DNA of 64,000 nt from Actinomycetota bacterium (lineage in GTDB: Bacteria; Actinomycetota; Acidimicrobiia; Acidimicrobiales; Ilumatobacteraceae), in NCBI GenBank assembly GCA_030645495.1, contig JAUSLV010000011.1, forward strand, positions 382,659 to 446,658, read 5' to 3'. The notes under the pieces are model-generated. The model was not told the DNA's origin, did not search any database, and saw only the letters and a list, made by a program, of their open reading frames with translations. Positions 29,105 through 37,544 of the stretch are shown one piece after another (position 1 is the stretch's first letter; each line of letters opens with the position of its first letter). The translations under genes were made by a program, and so were the position numbers.

Positions 29105-30394
29105 TCACCCGCGCACGTAGTGCACGGTGGGGAAGCGCTGCTTCAGCGCGCTCACGCGGCCGGCCACCGCCTCGGGTTCGCCGGCCAGCGCTGCCGCGAT
29201 CAGGTTCGCGATCTCCCGCATCTCGGCAGTGCCCATGCCCCAACGAGTGGCTTCGCTGGTTCCGAGCCGCAGCCCTTCGCCGGTGGGCAGGCCGATCGCC
29301 GATGCCAGCAGGTTCGCGCGGTGCAGCCGACGGGCGGCAGCGTCGCCACCGCCCCACACCTCGGCGTGCAACGCGAGTTGGTGAGACGACGTGGCGCCCC
29401 GCGACGTGGTGAACACCGGCAGACCCAGCTCGCCGAGCGCGTCGGCGAGGGCGACACCGTTGGCCACCATCGCCTGCGCATAGGCGGGTCCGTGCTCCAC
29501 CCAGTCGAGCAGCCCGATCGCCAGCGAGGCGGTCACCCCGGCGTCGAAGTTGGCGGTGAGCCCGGGGTGCGCGATCGCGTCCACCCGTTCGGCGAGCGCG
29601 TGATCGTTGGTCAGTAGCAGGCCACCGGCCGGGCCGCCGAGGCTTTTGTACGTGCTCAGCGACAGCAGGTCGGCGCCCTGGTCGAGCGGGTTCGGCCACA
29701 CGCCCCCGGCGATCAGCCCGCTGACGTGCGCCGCGTCGTACAGCACCTTGGCACCGTGCTGGTGGGCGAGTTGCACCACCTCCTGCACCGGGTGTGGGAA
29801 CAGATTGAGGCTGCCACCGATGGTGACCAAGCGTGGCCGCACCTCGGCGATCAGGCCGGCCAACCGTTCGACATCGAGGGTGTAGTCGGCGGCGACGATG
29901 GGGGCGTGGTGGATGCGTAGGCCGTACAACCCCGCCGCGCCGCGCTCGTGGTGGGTCACGTGGCCAGCCACCGTCGCCGGTGGAACGACGATGTGCTCGC
30001 CTGGACTGCATGTGGCCATGAACGCATACAGGTTGGCGATCGCTCCCGAGGCGACGCGCACCTCTGCGAAGCGCGCATGGAAAACACGCTGCGCCAGTTC
30101 GGCGGCAATGACTTCGATCGTCTCGATCGCCTCCAGCCCGGTCTCGTACTTGTCGCCCGGCCAGCCGAGGCTTGGCCTGCTGGAGAGGGCTGCGGCGAGC
30201 GCCTGCTCTGCCCGCGGGTTCATCACGTTCGCGGCAGGGTCGAGGTTGATGCAGCGTTCCTCGTGGATCGAGCGGTTCTCCTCGATCGAACTCCACAGCA
30301 GCGCATCGATCTCCGCGGGGGAGCGGTGGGCTATCCGGCCGACGATCTCCGCCTCACGGGCGCGGGCTGCGGGGCTGATCCAGTCTCGTGTCAC
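29105..30394 (-). CDS. Serine hydroxymethyltransferase-like PLP enzyme
   Basis: 429 residues related to GlyA (fold-type I, SHMT family). The N-terminal part has NLDPAANVMNPRAEQAL and GWPGDKYETGLEAIETIEVI; the PLP lysine lies in LLSLSTYKSLGGPAGGLLL, where canonical GlyA has a THKTLRGP motif. That divergence, together with SHQLALHAEVWGGGD, suggests a paralogue acting on a substrate other than serine (for example a 2-methylserine- or threonine-type aldol reaction) rather than the housekeeping GlyA. The GTG start at 30394 is preceded by CACAAT ending exactly at -7. The NlpC/P60 gene lies 37 bases upstream on the same strand. Confidence 0.85.
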   Translation of the reverse strand: MTRDWISPAARAREAEIVGRIAHRSPAEIDALLWSSIEENRSIHEERCINLDPAANVMNPRAEQALAAALSSRPSLGWPGDKYETGLEAIETIEVIAAELAQRVFHARFAEVRVASGAIANLYAFMATCSPGEHIVVPPATVAGHVTHHERGAAGLYGLRIHHAPIVAADYTLDVERLAGLIAEVRPRLVTIGGSLNLFPHPVQEVVQLAHQHGAKVLYDAAHVSGLIAGGVWPNPLDQGADLLSLSTYKSLGGPAGGLLLTNDHALAERVDAIAHPGLTANFDAGVTASLAIGLLDWVEHGPAYAQAMVANGVALADALGELGLPVFTTSRGATSSHQLALHAEVWGGGDAAARRLHRANLLASAIGLPTGEGLRLGTSEATRWGMGTAEMREIANLIAAALAGEPEAVAGRVSALKQRFPTVHYVRG

Positions 30395-30431
30395 CGGGCC
30401 ATTGTGGCCGACGAGCGTCGTGGCAGCAGGC

Positions 30432-31778
30432 TCAGCCGGCGGCGACGTAGCGCCGCACCGCGACGACCCGGTTGAAGCTCATCGTGCTGATACGCACGAC
30501 ATCGCCGGTGCGTGGCGCCTGGATCCACTGCGTCGAGTTGATCGCGATGCCCACATGGCTGATGATGCCGCTGCCGGGCGAGCTCTCGAGGAACACGAGA
30601 TCGCCCGCACGCACCTGCTCGCTCGTCCAGTCGACGCCGGTGCCACGCAGCGCCTGTGCCCCGCTGTAGTGGGGGAGGGTGACGCCGATCTGGGCGTAGG
30701 CCATCATCGTCAGCCCCGAGCAGTCCCAGGTGTCCGGGCCGGCCGAGTTGAAGCGGTACGGCTCGCCGAGTTGCGCCCGCGCATAGGCGAGGACGGTCTC
30801 GATCTCACCGCTCGGTGTCGGCGCCACGCTGGTGGCGGGAGCCGTTCCGGGGAGATGACCACCGGCCGGCACCTGCAGCCGCTTGCCGGGGTAGATGAGG
30901 CTCTGGCGCGTGAGCGAGTTCACCTTCAGCAGATCGTCGAGCGTCACGCCCAGCATCGATGCGATCCCGATCAGGAAGTCGCCGGAGCGCACGATGTACA
31001 CCTCGCCGGTGGTCGCCCCGGGCGTCGTCGTCGTGGGAGGCGTGGTGGTCGGGGGCGGTGTCGTGGTGGCCGGCGGTGCGGTGGTGGTCGGAGGCGTCGT
31101 CGTGGTCGGGGTCGAGCTGGGTAGCGAGCCCCCCGCCGGCACCACGAGCTGCATGCCTGGGTGGATCACGCTCGAGCGCTGCAGGTTATTGGCGGAGAGC
31201 AGAACACTCAGGTTGACCTTGAGCTTGATGGCGATGCTGATCAGGCCATCACCGGAGGCGACGGTGTACCGCGGCGCGCTGGCGGGTGGAGCCGGCGCCG
31301 CCGCCGGCGGCGTCGGCAACGTGCCGCCGGCGGGCACGATCAGCTGCTGGTTGGCGTGGATGACGCTGGTCTTGGTGAGCTGGTTGGCCGTCAGCAGTTG
31401 GCTCAACGTGACATGCAGCTTCATGGCGATCAGGCTGAGGCCGTCGCCGGACACCACGGTGTAGGTGAGTGGAGCCGCCGGTGCCGGTGCTGGAGCGGTC
31501 TCGGGCAGCGACCCGCCCGGTGGCACCAGCAGCTGGCGGCCGGGGAGGATCAAGCTGGTGCGCTGGAGGTTGTTCGTGGTGAGCAGCGCGGCCAGCGTGA
31601 CGTGCAGTTTGTTGGCGATGAGGCTGAGTGAATCGCCCTTCACGACGGTGTACACCAGCGCTCCGGGTGCCGGGGCGCTGGGTGCGACGCCGGTGGCACC
31701 CGCAGGGTCGACGACGATGCCGGTCAGCGCCGTGCCCACCACGGCAGCGGTCATGAAGAGACGTCGCGCGCGACTCAT
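30432..31778 (-). CDS. Secreted LysM-repeat NlpC/P60 endopeptidase
   Basis: 448-residue exported peptidoglycan hydrolase. After a signal peptide (RRLFMTAAVVGTALTGIVV, cleavage likely near DPAGA) come four LysM repeats at roughly residues 43-85, 100-145, 160-205 and 255-300, with cores YTVVKGDSLSLIANKL, YTVVSGDGLSLIAMKL, YTVASGDGLISIAIKL and YIVRSGDFLIGIASML. A Thr/Pro linker separates repeats 3 and 4. The C-terminal NlpC/P60 domain has the catalytic Cys in DTWDCSGLTMMAYAQ and His in IISHVGIAINSTQWIQ. It binds and cleaves cell-wall stem peptides. ATG 31778 has GATACT at exactly -7. It lies beside another wall hydrolase. Confidence 0.93.
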   Translation of the reverse strand: MSRARRLFMTAAVVGTALTGIVVDPAGATGVAPSAPAPGALVYTVVKGDSLSLIANKLHVTLAALLTTNNLQRTSLILPGRQLLVPPGGSLPETAPAPAPAAPLTYTVVSGDGLSLIAMKLHVTLSQLLTANQLTKTSVIHANQQLIVPAGGTLPTPPAAAPAPPASAPRYTVASGDGLISIAIKLKVNLSVLLSANNLQRSSVIHPGMQLVVPAGGSLPSSTPTTTTPPTTTAPPATTTPPPTTTPPTTTTPGATTGEVYIVRSGDFLIGIASMLGVTLDDLLKVNSLTRQSLIYPGKRLQVPAGGHLPGTAPATSVAPTPSGEIETVLAYARAQLGEPYRFNSAGPDTWDCSGLTMMAYAQIGVTLPHYSGAQALRGTGVDWTSEQVRAGDLVFLESSPGSGIISHVGIAINSTQWIQAPRTGDVVRISTMSFNRVVAVRRYVAAG

Positions 31779-31843
31779 GACTCCAGTATCGGCACTCTCG
31801 ACCTCAGCTTTACAGTTTCTTGACGTGACGTTGGTCCGGCTGC

Positions 31844-33118
31844 TCAACACGAGACCGCCGAGCGAACGAGTGGATAGGGGTTCACGGCAGCACCGCCCTG
31901 TGGGTGAACCTCGAGGTGAAGGTGAGGTGTGCCGGCGTTGCCGGTGGAGCCGACGTAGCCGATGATCGCTCCGGCGGCCACGTTGGATCCGACGGTGAGA
32001 CCATCGGGATAGTGGTCGAGGTGTGCGTGGAAGAAGTAGGTGCCGTCCGGCATGGTGAGCGTCAGCGCATTCCCGGCGAGCGAGCCCGCGTAGTTGCGGC
32101 CCATCGCGCTGATCCGCCCAGCCTTCACTGCGTAGATCGGTGTACCGCGAGCGGCGAGGATGTCGATGCCCTCGTGCTTGCGGCCGCCAGAGCGCGGGTG
32201 GCCGAACGAGTCGCGCAGGTTGCAGGTGGCAGGCAACGGGAAGAAGTCGAGGTGCAGTGGACTCCCGTCGCCAGTGGCCGGTGCCGGCGTCGCACCCGTT
32301 GCGCTGACGGCATTGCCGGTCGGCTGGGCAGCGGTGAGAGCCGATCGTGTGGCGCTGTCCACGATGCCGTTGGGCGGTAGCCCGCGGCTGGACTGGAACG
32401 CTTTCACCTTCGAGGTCGTGGAGTTGCCAAAGATGCCGTCACTGCCGCCTCGCGGGGCGAACCCGGCGGCCGCCAGGAGGCGCTGTACCTCGGCAACCGC
32501 GGTGCCCCGGCTTCCTGGAGCGAGCGTGCCATCGGTAGCAACGGCCGGCGCCGGCGCGGCCGGCGCCAACGCCGCCACCGACTGGGCCAGCACTGCGTCG
32601 GTGCCCGCGTCGAGCGCGCCGCTGGCGGCGATTCCCTTCGATGCCTGGAACGCGGACACGGCGGCTGCCGTGGCCGTGCCGAAGTAGCCGTCGGCGCCCC
32701 CACGGAGCTTGATGCCGACAGCGATCAAGCGCTGCTGGAGTTGGGTGACCGCCGCACCGCGGGCACCGCGCGCGAGCAGCGGAGTGGGTGGCACCAGGCC
32801 CAACAGCGTGGCCGTGCCGACGTCGATCGTGCCCGTCTGCGGAAGCCCGCGGCGCCGCTGGAACTCGGTGACTGCTGCCGTGGTTCCGGCGCCGTAGATC
32901 CCGTCGACCCCGCCCGCGAGCGGAACCCCCACCGCCACGAGCAGTCGCTGCGCAGCGGCCACCGTCGCTGAGCGGTCGCCGCGCTTGGCGAGCACCGTGG
33001 TGGCCGATGGCCTGCTGGTCGCCGGGGCAGCCGTCGCGGTGAGGGTGCCCGGGGCAGCCAGCAGCAGCGCCAGAGTGAGGGTTGCAGTCCGTACAGGTCG
33101 TCGACCGAGTTGGAGCAA
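31844..33118 (-). CDS. Secreted M23 peptidase with three peptidoglycan-binding repeats
   Basis: About 424 residues. Following a signal peptide (RTATLTLALLLAAPGTLTAT) are three PG_binding_1 repeats, each with a GxxGxFGxxT-type core (GVDGIYGAGTTAAVTEFQRR, GADGYFGTATAAAVSAFQAS, GSDGIFGNSTTSKVKAFQSS). The C-terminal M23 domain shows DSFGHPRSGGRKHEGIDILA, GRNYAGSLAGNALTLTMPDG and the HxH ligand in GTPHLHLEVHPQGG. It is a zinc D,L-endopeptidase-like wall hydrolase. There is no ATG before the signal peptide: I choose TTG 33118, which has GGGAGAG upstream; GTG 33154 is the alternative. With the NlpC/P60 gene it forms a wall-remodelling pair. Confidence 0.88.
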   Translation of the reverse strand: MLQLGRRPVRTATLTLALLLAAPGTLTATAAPATSRPSATTVLAKRGDRSATVAAAQRLLVAVGVPLAGGVDGIYGAGTTAAVTEFQRRRGLPQTGTIDVGTATLLGLVPPTPLLARGARGAAVTQLQQRLIAVGIKLRGGADGYFGTATAAAVSAFQASKGIAASGALDAGTDAVLAQSVAALAPAAPAPAVATDGTLAPGSRGTAVAEVQRLLAAAGFAPRGGSDGIFGNSTTSKVKAFQSSRGLPPNGIVDSATRSALTAAQPTGNAVSATGATPAPATGDGSPLHLDFFPLPATCNLRDSFGHPRSGGRKHEGIDILAARGTPIYAVKAGRISAMGRNYAGSLAGNALTLTMPDGTYFFHAHLDHYPDGLTVGSNVAAGAIIGYVGSTGNAGTPHLHLEVHPQGGAAVNPYPLVRSAVSC

Positions 33119-33236
33119 GGTGCTCTCCCATTCCTTCCGGCCCGCGGCGCACACGGTAGTCGCGACGACCAGCGCGTGTCTCGCGTTTCGTCATGCAACC
33201 GTAATAAAGGTCGGTGAGCAGGGGTGACGCGACCCG
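33119..33236. other. Intergenic region upstream of the M23 gene
   Basis: This gap holds the M23 gene leader and the 3' side of the next lipoprotein gene. On the minus strand TACGGT (33203-33198) is a possible -10, which would give a leader of about 70 bases. No terminator hairpin is obvious. Confidence 0.35.
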
Positions 33237-34115
33237 TCAGCTGTAGAACCCGGCGTACACGTGCAGGGTGATCACTCCGTCACGCACGCTGATCGAGGGG
33301 ATTCCGAGCACGTCGACCCCGCGGCCGGCAGTGGGCGGGTCGGTGTCGTAGTTGAACGGCGACTCGAACAACAGCAGCGGAGCGCCGGGGTACGAGAACG
33401 TGATCTGACCCTCCAGTGTGAGCGGGGGTCGACGGTTGACACCGAATCCATCGATCGGATTGGCCTTCACATCCTCCACGATCGCTTGAGCGTCCTCGCC
33501 GGCGGCGAGCCGGGCAGCGAACACCGTGGCGTGCGCGTGCTCGACCGCAGCAGCAAGTGCGGCCAGCTCAACACCAGTGGCGAGCGCTGCGTCGGCCACG
33601 TCGTCTCCCTCGTCACCGTCGAACCCGATCAGCGCCACTCGCAGTTCGGCGTCTAGCGCAAGCGAGAGTCGCACCGAGTTGGTGTGGTCGACCCCGATGG
33701 CATCGGGCGAGGTGCCGTCCGCACACGATCCCTCGGGCAGTGTCGCGCAGGACACGAATCGGAACACCTCTACCTCGAGCGGGTCGCTGGGGTCATCGGC
33801 CCACGTGGCGCGAACGAAGTAGTCGCCGTCCAGCAACGGACCTCCTTCGGTGGGAAGCGGCGGCGACGCGTTCGCGTACCAGTCGGACCCACAGCACGGG
33901 AAGTACAGAACCCCTTCGATGGTCGCCACGTCGACTCGCGTCCAGCCACCCGCAGGGGGAGTGGCGGTCGTCGACGGGTCAGTGGAGTCCGCCACCGCGA
34001 TCGTCGTCGTGGCTCCGTCGTCGGGGAGCGTCGACCCGGAGGAGTCGGACGTGGAACTGCACCCGCTGACGAACAGCGCTACGGCGACGGACAAGGACCA
34101 ACGACGGCTCCGCAT
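33237..34115 (-). CDS. Putative lipoprotein
   Basis: 292 residues of unknown function. The signal peptide MRSRRWSLSVAVALFVSGC ends in a lipobox with the lipidated Cys at residue 19, followed by a Ser/Thr-rich linker. The mature domain has five further cysteines, including an adjacent pair (LYFPCCGSDWYANAS) and CATLPEGSC, probably disulfide-bonded. The C-terminal part looks beta-rich (LEGQITFSYPGAPLLLFESP). The start ATG 34115 carries a GGAGG ribosome binding site nine bases upstream. No homologous family recognised. Confidence 0.8.
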   Translation of the reverse strand: MRSRRWSLSVAVALFVSGCSSTSDSSGSTLPDDGATTTIAVADSTDPSTTATPPAGGWTRVDVATIEGVLYFPCCGSDWYANASPPLPTEGGPLLDGDYFVRATWADDPSDPLEVEVFRFVSCATLPEGSCADGTSPDAIGVDHTNSVRLSLALDAELRVALIGFDGDEGDDVADAALATGVELAALAAAVEHAHATVFAARLAAGEDAQAIVEDVKANPIDGFGVNRRPPLTLEGQITFSYPGAPLLLFESPFNYDTDPPTAGRGVDVLGIPSISVRDGVITLHVYAGFYS

Positions 34116-34221
34116 GGATCACGACCTCCGGATGTGCGAGTTGACCACCTCGTTGTAGCAGCAGCGGGAGAGGTGCGCTGCCCTGAGACTCTGATCCTTC
34201 AGGGACCTGACATAACGTCGA
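34116..34221. other. Intergenic region
   Basis: 106 bases between two minus-strand genes. It contains the ribosome binding site of the lipoprotein gene. I see no strong hairpin, repeat or promoter pair here. Confidence 0.3.
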
Positions 34222-34605
34222 TTATGGGCGCAGCGACGACTGGTTCAGCTCTCGGTCTCTCAACGGGCGCGCGGCTTCCAGCAGCCACTCCAGCAGCTCG
34301 CGTAGTTCCTTGGCGCTTCCCTTGCCGTGGGCGGCGGCCAAGTCTTTCTCGGCGTCGTTGACGGCACAGGCCAGCACGTAGAGCTCGTCGTGCAACTGAT
34401 CGAGCGTTTCCTTGGTGACGATCAGCTCGTGTTCGCTCAGCTGTAGCTCGGCGGCGCGCTGCTTGCCCACCCAGTGCCATTGGCGGCAGGCGTGCGAACA
34501 GAACTCGCGCGGTCTGCCGATTCGCTGGTTGGGCAGCACCCGCCGGCACCACTTGCACCGAGACGGCTCCTCTGCAAGGGGCCGCTGCTCCGCTTCTTTC
34601 GTCAT
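34222..34605 (-). CDS. Small zinc-ribbon protein
   Basis: 127 residues of unknown function. A C-x2-C-x15-C-x3-C zinc ribbon (CKWCRRVLPNQ, then REFCSHACRQWHWVGKQ) sits at residues ~17-40. It is followed by a long, charged, probably coiled-coil helix pair (SEHELIVTKETLDQLHDELY and AKELRELLEWLLEAARPL). DNA- or RNA-binding is plausible, and the long helices suggest dimerisation. The ATG at 34605 is supported by TACACT at exactly -7 and lies at the centre of an 18-base palindrome, which could be an autoregulatory site. Longer in-frame reading upstream is discarded for this reason. Confidence 0.75.
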   Translation of the reverse strand: MTKEAEQRPLAEEPSRCKWCRRVLPNQRIGRPREFCSHACRQWHWVGKQRAAELQLSEHELIVTKETLDQLHDELYVLACAVNDAEKDLAAAHGKGSAKELRELLEWLLEAARPLRDRELNQSSLRP

Positions 34606-34613
34606 GACGAAAG
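34596..34613. promoter_or_regulatory. 18-base palindrome centred on the zinc-ribbon start codon
   Basis: CTTTCGTCATGACGAAAG is perfectly self-complementary. It covers the start codon and just touches the -10 TACACT (34617-34612), a position from which a bound protein would block initiation of a leaderless message. Confidence 0.45.
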
Positions 34614-34617
34614 TGTA
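34612..34617 (-). promoter_or_regulatory. -10 element of the zinc-ribbon gene, leaderless geometry
   Basis: TACACT on the minus strand ends exactly 7 bases before ATG 34605 and overlaps the outer edge of the start-codon palindrome. Confidence 0.6.
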
Positions 34618-34679
34618 GGTGCAGCGGTCGGTGCGGGCGTTGGATGCTCGCCGAGCCCCAACCCGCGATCCCCGGCGGT

Positions 34680-35522
34680 TCAGCGATCGGTGAGTGCGCT
34701 CCCGGCCTGCCATGCCGCTTCGGCGCGGTCGAACCGCTCGGTGGTGGTCTGGCGGGTGCTGGTGGCGACGGCAGCGACCAACACGTTGGCCAGCGCCAAC
34801 GTGCCGACATGGCTGTCGAAGGGGCCAGCACCGGCGGCGGCCACGGTGAAGGTTCGTGCGGCGCAGGCAGCCAGAGGGGAGAGCAGGCTGTCGGTGAGTG
34901 CAACCAGGAACACTCCCCCGTCGGCGGCGGCCTCGGCGGCAGCGACGAGCCAGCGATCGTAGCGGCGCAGGTCGATGGCGATGACCACGTCGTCGCGGCG
35001 CATCAGCGCCACGGCACGGCGCACGGCGACCTCGTTGCCCTCGATCATCTCCACGTGGTCGCGAACGGCGCGCAGTTCGTTCACCATCTGGCGAGCGACA
35101 CCGGCCGAGGCGTCGCCAGACAGCACGAACACGCGTGCGGTGCTGTCGGCGATCCTGCCCACCACCTCGGCGAGCGCTGCGCTGTCGACGGCATGCAGGG
35201 TGTTGTGCACGTTGTTCAGCTCGAGCTGGAGATGCGCGGCGATGGCATCGTTGGCGGCAGGTTCGCGAATCCGTTCGGCGGCCGGCCTCAGCTGGTCGGC
35301 CAGCGACTCCTGCACGGATGCCTGCAGGCCGGTGAACCCGTCGAATCCGAGCTTGGAGGCGAGCCGCACCACGGTGGCGGCTCCCGACGCGGCAGCTTCG
35401 GCCAGGTCGGCGACGGTACCGAACGCAACGAGTTGGGGACGTTCGAGCACCACTTCCGCGACGCGCCGCTCCGCGGGGGTGAGCGAAGCGCTCGCCTTGC
35501 CGATCCGGTCTGTTACTTCCAC
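34680..35522 (-). CDS. RpiR-family transcriptional regulator (HTH plus SIS domain)
   Basis: 280 residues. The N-terminal HTH_6 domain is clear (SASLTPAERRVAEVVLERPQ, TVADLAEAAASGAATVVRLA, LGFDGFTGLQASVQESLADQ), followed by a sugar-isomerase (SIS) domain with ARVFVLSGDASAGVARQMVN and DDVVIAIDLRRYDRWLVAAA. RpiR proteins sense phosphosugars or related metabolites. The SIS domain binds the ligand; its usual Ser/Thr-rich phosphate loop is weak here. GTG 35522 is chosen because the family starts just before the HTH and TACGCT ends 8 bases upstream. Target genes are unknown; ribokinase lies about 4 kb away. Confidence 0.88.
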   Translation of the reverse strand: MEVTDRIGKASASLTPAERRVAEVVLERPQLVAFGTVADLAEAAASGAATVVRLASKLGFDGFTGLQASVQESLADQLRPAAERIREPAANDAIAAHLQLELNNVHNTLHAVDSAALAEVVGRIADSTARVFVLSGDASAGVARQMVNELRAVRDHVEMIEGNEVAVRRAVALMRRDDVVIAIDLRRYDRWLVAAAEAAADGGVFLVALTDSLLSPLAACAARTFTVAAAGAGPFDSHVGTLALANVLVAAVATSTRQTTTERFDRAEAAWQAGSALTDR

Positions 35523-35607
35523 GACAGCCAGCGTACTCAGCGACCGGTCGGCGGCAGTTCGGCTCACCATCCGAACCTGCGTGAGCGAGCCAGCGGCCGG
35601 GTGAAGG

Positions 35608-36339
35608 TCACGAGCCGCCGAGGGCCAGCCATTCGGCGGCGACGGCGGCATCGCCGTCGATCGTGATCGCATCGGTGGCGACCGGGCGGCCCCACAGCCG
35701 CAACAGCACGTCGACAGCAGTGCCGCGCACCACGGCCGGCGCATCGCCGCGCACCACGACGACCCCACCACTGCTACCGTCCGCGATCCAGCGATGGCCG
35801 GTGTCGGTGAGTTCGACCGCAAGCCGCGAGGTGGGCGGTGTGCGGTGCTCACGCGTGAGCATCCGGGGCAACATCACGTGCCAGTACTCGTCGACCCCAT
35901 CAGCGGCGAACGCTGGGTCGAGCACTGCCGGTAGCCCGAGTGCGAGTTCGGCATCGACGCGGTGCACGGCTGTCTCGTGCGCCTGGCGCCGCGGCCACAG
36001 GCCGGCCACCTTCGGCTCGATCGGGAACGGGTGCCATGTGGGTGCCGCCGGGTCGAGCGAGAGCAGCGTGGCGATCAACCGCGCGGCCCCATCGCGCAGC
36101 CACTGTGCGGTGCCTGCCGCGTCGGCGGGTGCGGGGTCGTCGGCAGGGTCGATGACGGGTGGCGCGGCGGTGATCGCGGCCACCCGTGCCCAGCGGTGCA
36201 CTCCCCCGACGTGCACGGCCAGCTCGTGCAGCGTCCAACCGGGGCACCCGGCGATCGGCGCTGCTGGGTCGCCAACGGCGACGGCATCGGCGAGTGCTGC
36301 CGCATTGGCGGCGAGGTGGCTGAGGTGGTCGAGGCTCAT
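35608..36339 (-). CDS. Mycothiol-dependent maleylpyruvate-isomerase-family protein
   Basis: 243 residues of the DinB/MDMPI superfamily. The N-terminal helical bundle has the diagnostic APIAGCPGWTLHELAVHVGG, with the metal-binding His in HVGGVHRW and RRQAHETAVHRVDAELALG. The C-terminal part (VDVLLRLWGRPVATDAITID) is the typical MDMPI_C domain. Such enzymes use mycothiol, the actinobacterial thiol, for isomerisation or detoxification. The true substrate is unknown. ATG 36339 has TACGCT ending at -8. It is divergent from threonine aldolase with 42 bases between. Confidence 0.88.
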   Translation of the reverse strand: MSLDHLSHLAANAAALADAVAVGDPAAPIAGCPGWTLHELAVHVGGVHRWARVAAITAAPPVIDPADDPAPADAAGTAQWLRDGAARLIATLLSLDPAAPTWHPFPIEPKVAGLWPRRQAHETAVHRVDAELALGLPAVLDPAFAADGVDEYWHVMLPRMLTREHRTPPTSRLAVELTDTGHRWIADGSSGGVVVVRGDAPAVVRGTAVDVLLRLWGRPVATDAITIDGDAAVAAEWLALGGS

Positions 36340-36381
36340 GACCGGCAGCGTAGGTCGCCTCGTCGGGCAGAATGGCCTGAT

Positions 36382-37488
36382 ATGTCCAGCCCCGATGAGA
36401 TGCCCGCCGCACCTGAGCGATCGTTCGCCAGCGACAACGCGGCGGGTGCCCACCCCGCGGTGATCGAGGCGCTCGTCGCGGCGAACGAGGGGCACGCGCT
36501 TGCGTACGGCGACGACCGGTGGACAGCGGAGGCGCAGGCTCGCTTCCGCGATCTGTTCGGCCCCGCGAGCGAGGCGTTCTTGGTGTGGAACGGCACCGGT
36601 GCCAACGTGATGGCTCTCGCGACGATGCTGCACCCGGCCGAGTGTGTCGTCTGCACGGAGTGGGCGCACATCGCTGTCGACGAGGCGGGCGCGCCCGAGC
36701 GGGTGGTCGGCGCGAAGCTGCTCGGCCTGCCGGCGCCGGAAGCGAAGCTGGTTCCCGAGCAGCTGGCGTCGCTCGCGCACCTCCAGGGTGAACAACACCA
36801 CGCGCAGCCGGCCGTGGTGAGCATCACCCAGAGCACCGAACTCGGCACGCTGTACTCCGCCGACGAGGTGGCGGCGTTGTGCGAAACGGCGCACCGGATG
36901 GGCATGCTGGTGCACCTCGACGGTGCCCGGATCGCCAACGCGACGGCGGCCCTCGGTGGCACCGTGCAGGCGGTGCGCAGCTTCACCGTCGATGCCGGCG
37001 TCGATGTGGTGAGCTTCGGTGGCACCAAGGCAGGTCTACTGGGTGGTGAGGCGGTCGTGTACCTCGACCCGGCGCTCGCTGCTCGAGCCAAGTACACCCG
37101 CAAGATGGTCACTCAGCTGCCGTCGAAGATGCGCTTCATCGCCGCGCAGTTCAACGCGCTGCTGCACGACGACCTCTGGATCTCGCTCGCCCGCCAGTCG
37201 AATGCGATGGCCTCACGGCTGTACGACGCGACACGCGAGATTCCCGGCGTCGCCTTCGACGTGCCGCCGGTCGTGAACAGCCTGTTCGTCGTGCTGCCGA
37301 ACGCCGCCATCCAGCCGCTGCGCGACTGGAGCTTCTTCTGGGACTGGGACGTCAGCCGCCACCAGGTGCGATGGATGACCGCCTGGGACACGACAGATCT
37401 CGACGTGCAACGCTTCGCGGCCGGGCTGCGCCACGTGCTCGGAGGAAATTTCGAGGGTCCTCTGGACGGCGCTTCTTCTGGTGGCTAA
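36382..37488 (+). CDS. ltaE: Low-specificity L-threonine aldolase
   Basis: 368-residue fold-type I PLP enzyme that cleaves threonine or allo-threonine to glycine and acetaldehyde. The start has SFASDNAAGAHPAVIEALVA and YGDDRWTAEAQARFRDLFG; the PLP Asp/Lys pair lies in VHLDGARIANA and VVSFGGTKAGLLGGEAVVYL. RKMVTQLPSKMRFIAAQFNA is the family's substrate-binding Arg region. The protein is a little longer than E. coli LtaE (333 aa). Its product glycine could feed the riboswitch-controlled gcvP, but no physical link exists. The start is ATG 36382; longer reading crosses the divergent gene. Confidence 0.92.
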   Translation: MSSPDEMPAAPERSFASDNAAGAHPAVIEALVAANEGHALAYGDDRWTAEAQARFRDLFGPASEAFLVWNGTGANVMALATMLHPAECVVCTEWAHIAVDEAGAPERVVGAKLLGLPAPEAKLVPEQLASLAHLQGEQHHAQPAVVSITQSTELGTLYSADEVAALCETAHRMGMLVHLDGARIANATAALGGTVQAVRSFTVDAGVDVVSFGGTKAGLLGGEAVVYLDPALAARAKYTRKMVTQLPSKMRFIAAQFNALLHDDLWISLARQSNAMASRLYDATREIPGVAFDVPPVVNSLFVVLPNAAIQPLRDWSFFWDWDVSRHQVRWMTAWDTTDLDVQRFAAGLRHVLGGNFEGPLDGASSGG

Positions 37489-37497
37489 AGTATTCAC

Positions 37498-37516
37498 TAC
37501 TTGCTGACAGCAAGTA
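37498..37516. promoter_or_regulatory. Palindrome TACTTGCT-GAC-AGCAAGTA upstream of whiB
   Basis: A perfect 8+8 inverted repeat with a 3-base centre lies 28 bases before the whiB ATG and just after the threonine aldolase stop. Position and size suit an operator in the whiB promoter. An RNA hairpin ending the aldolase transcript is the alternative. Confidence 0.55.
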
Positions 37517-37544
37517 TCTGCGCCGGTTCGAACTGGGGGTTCCA

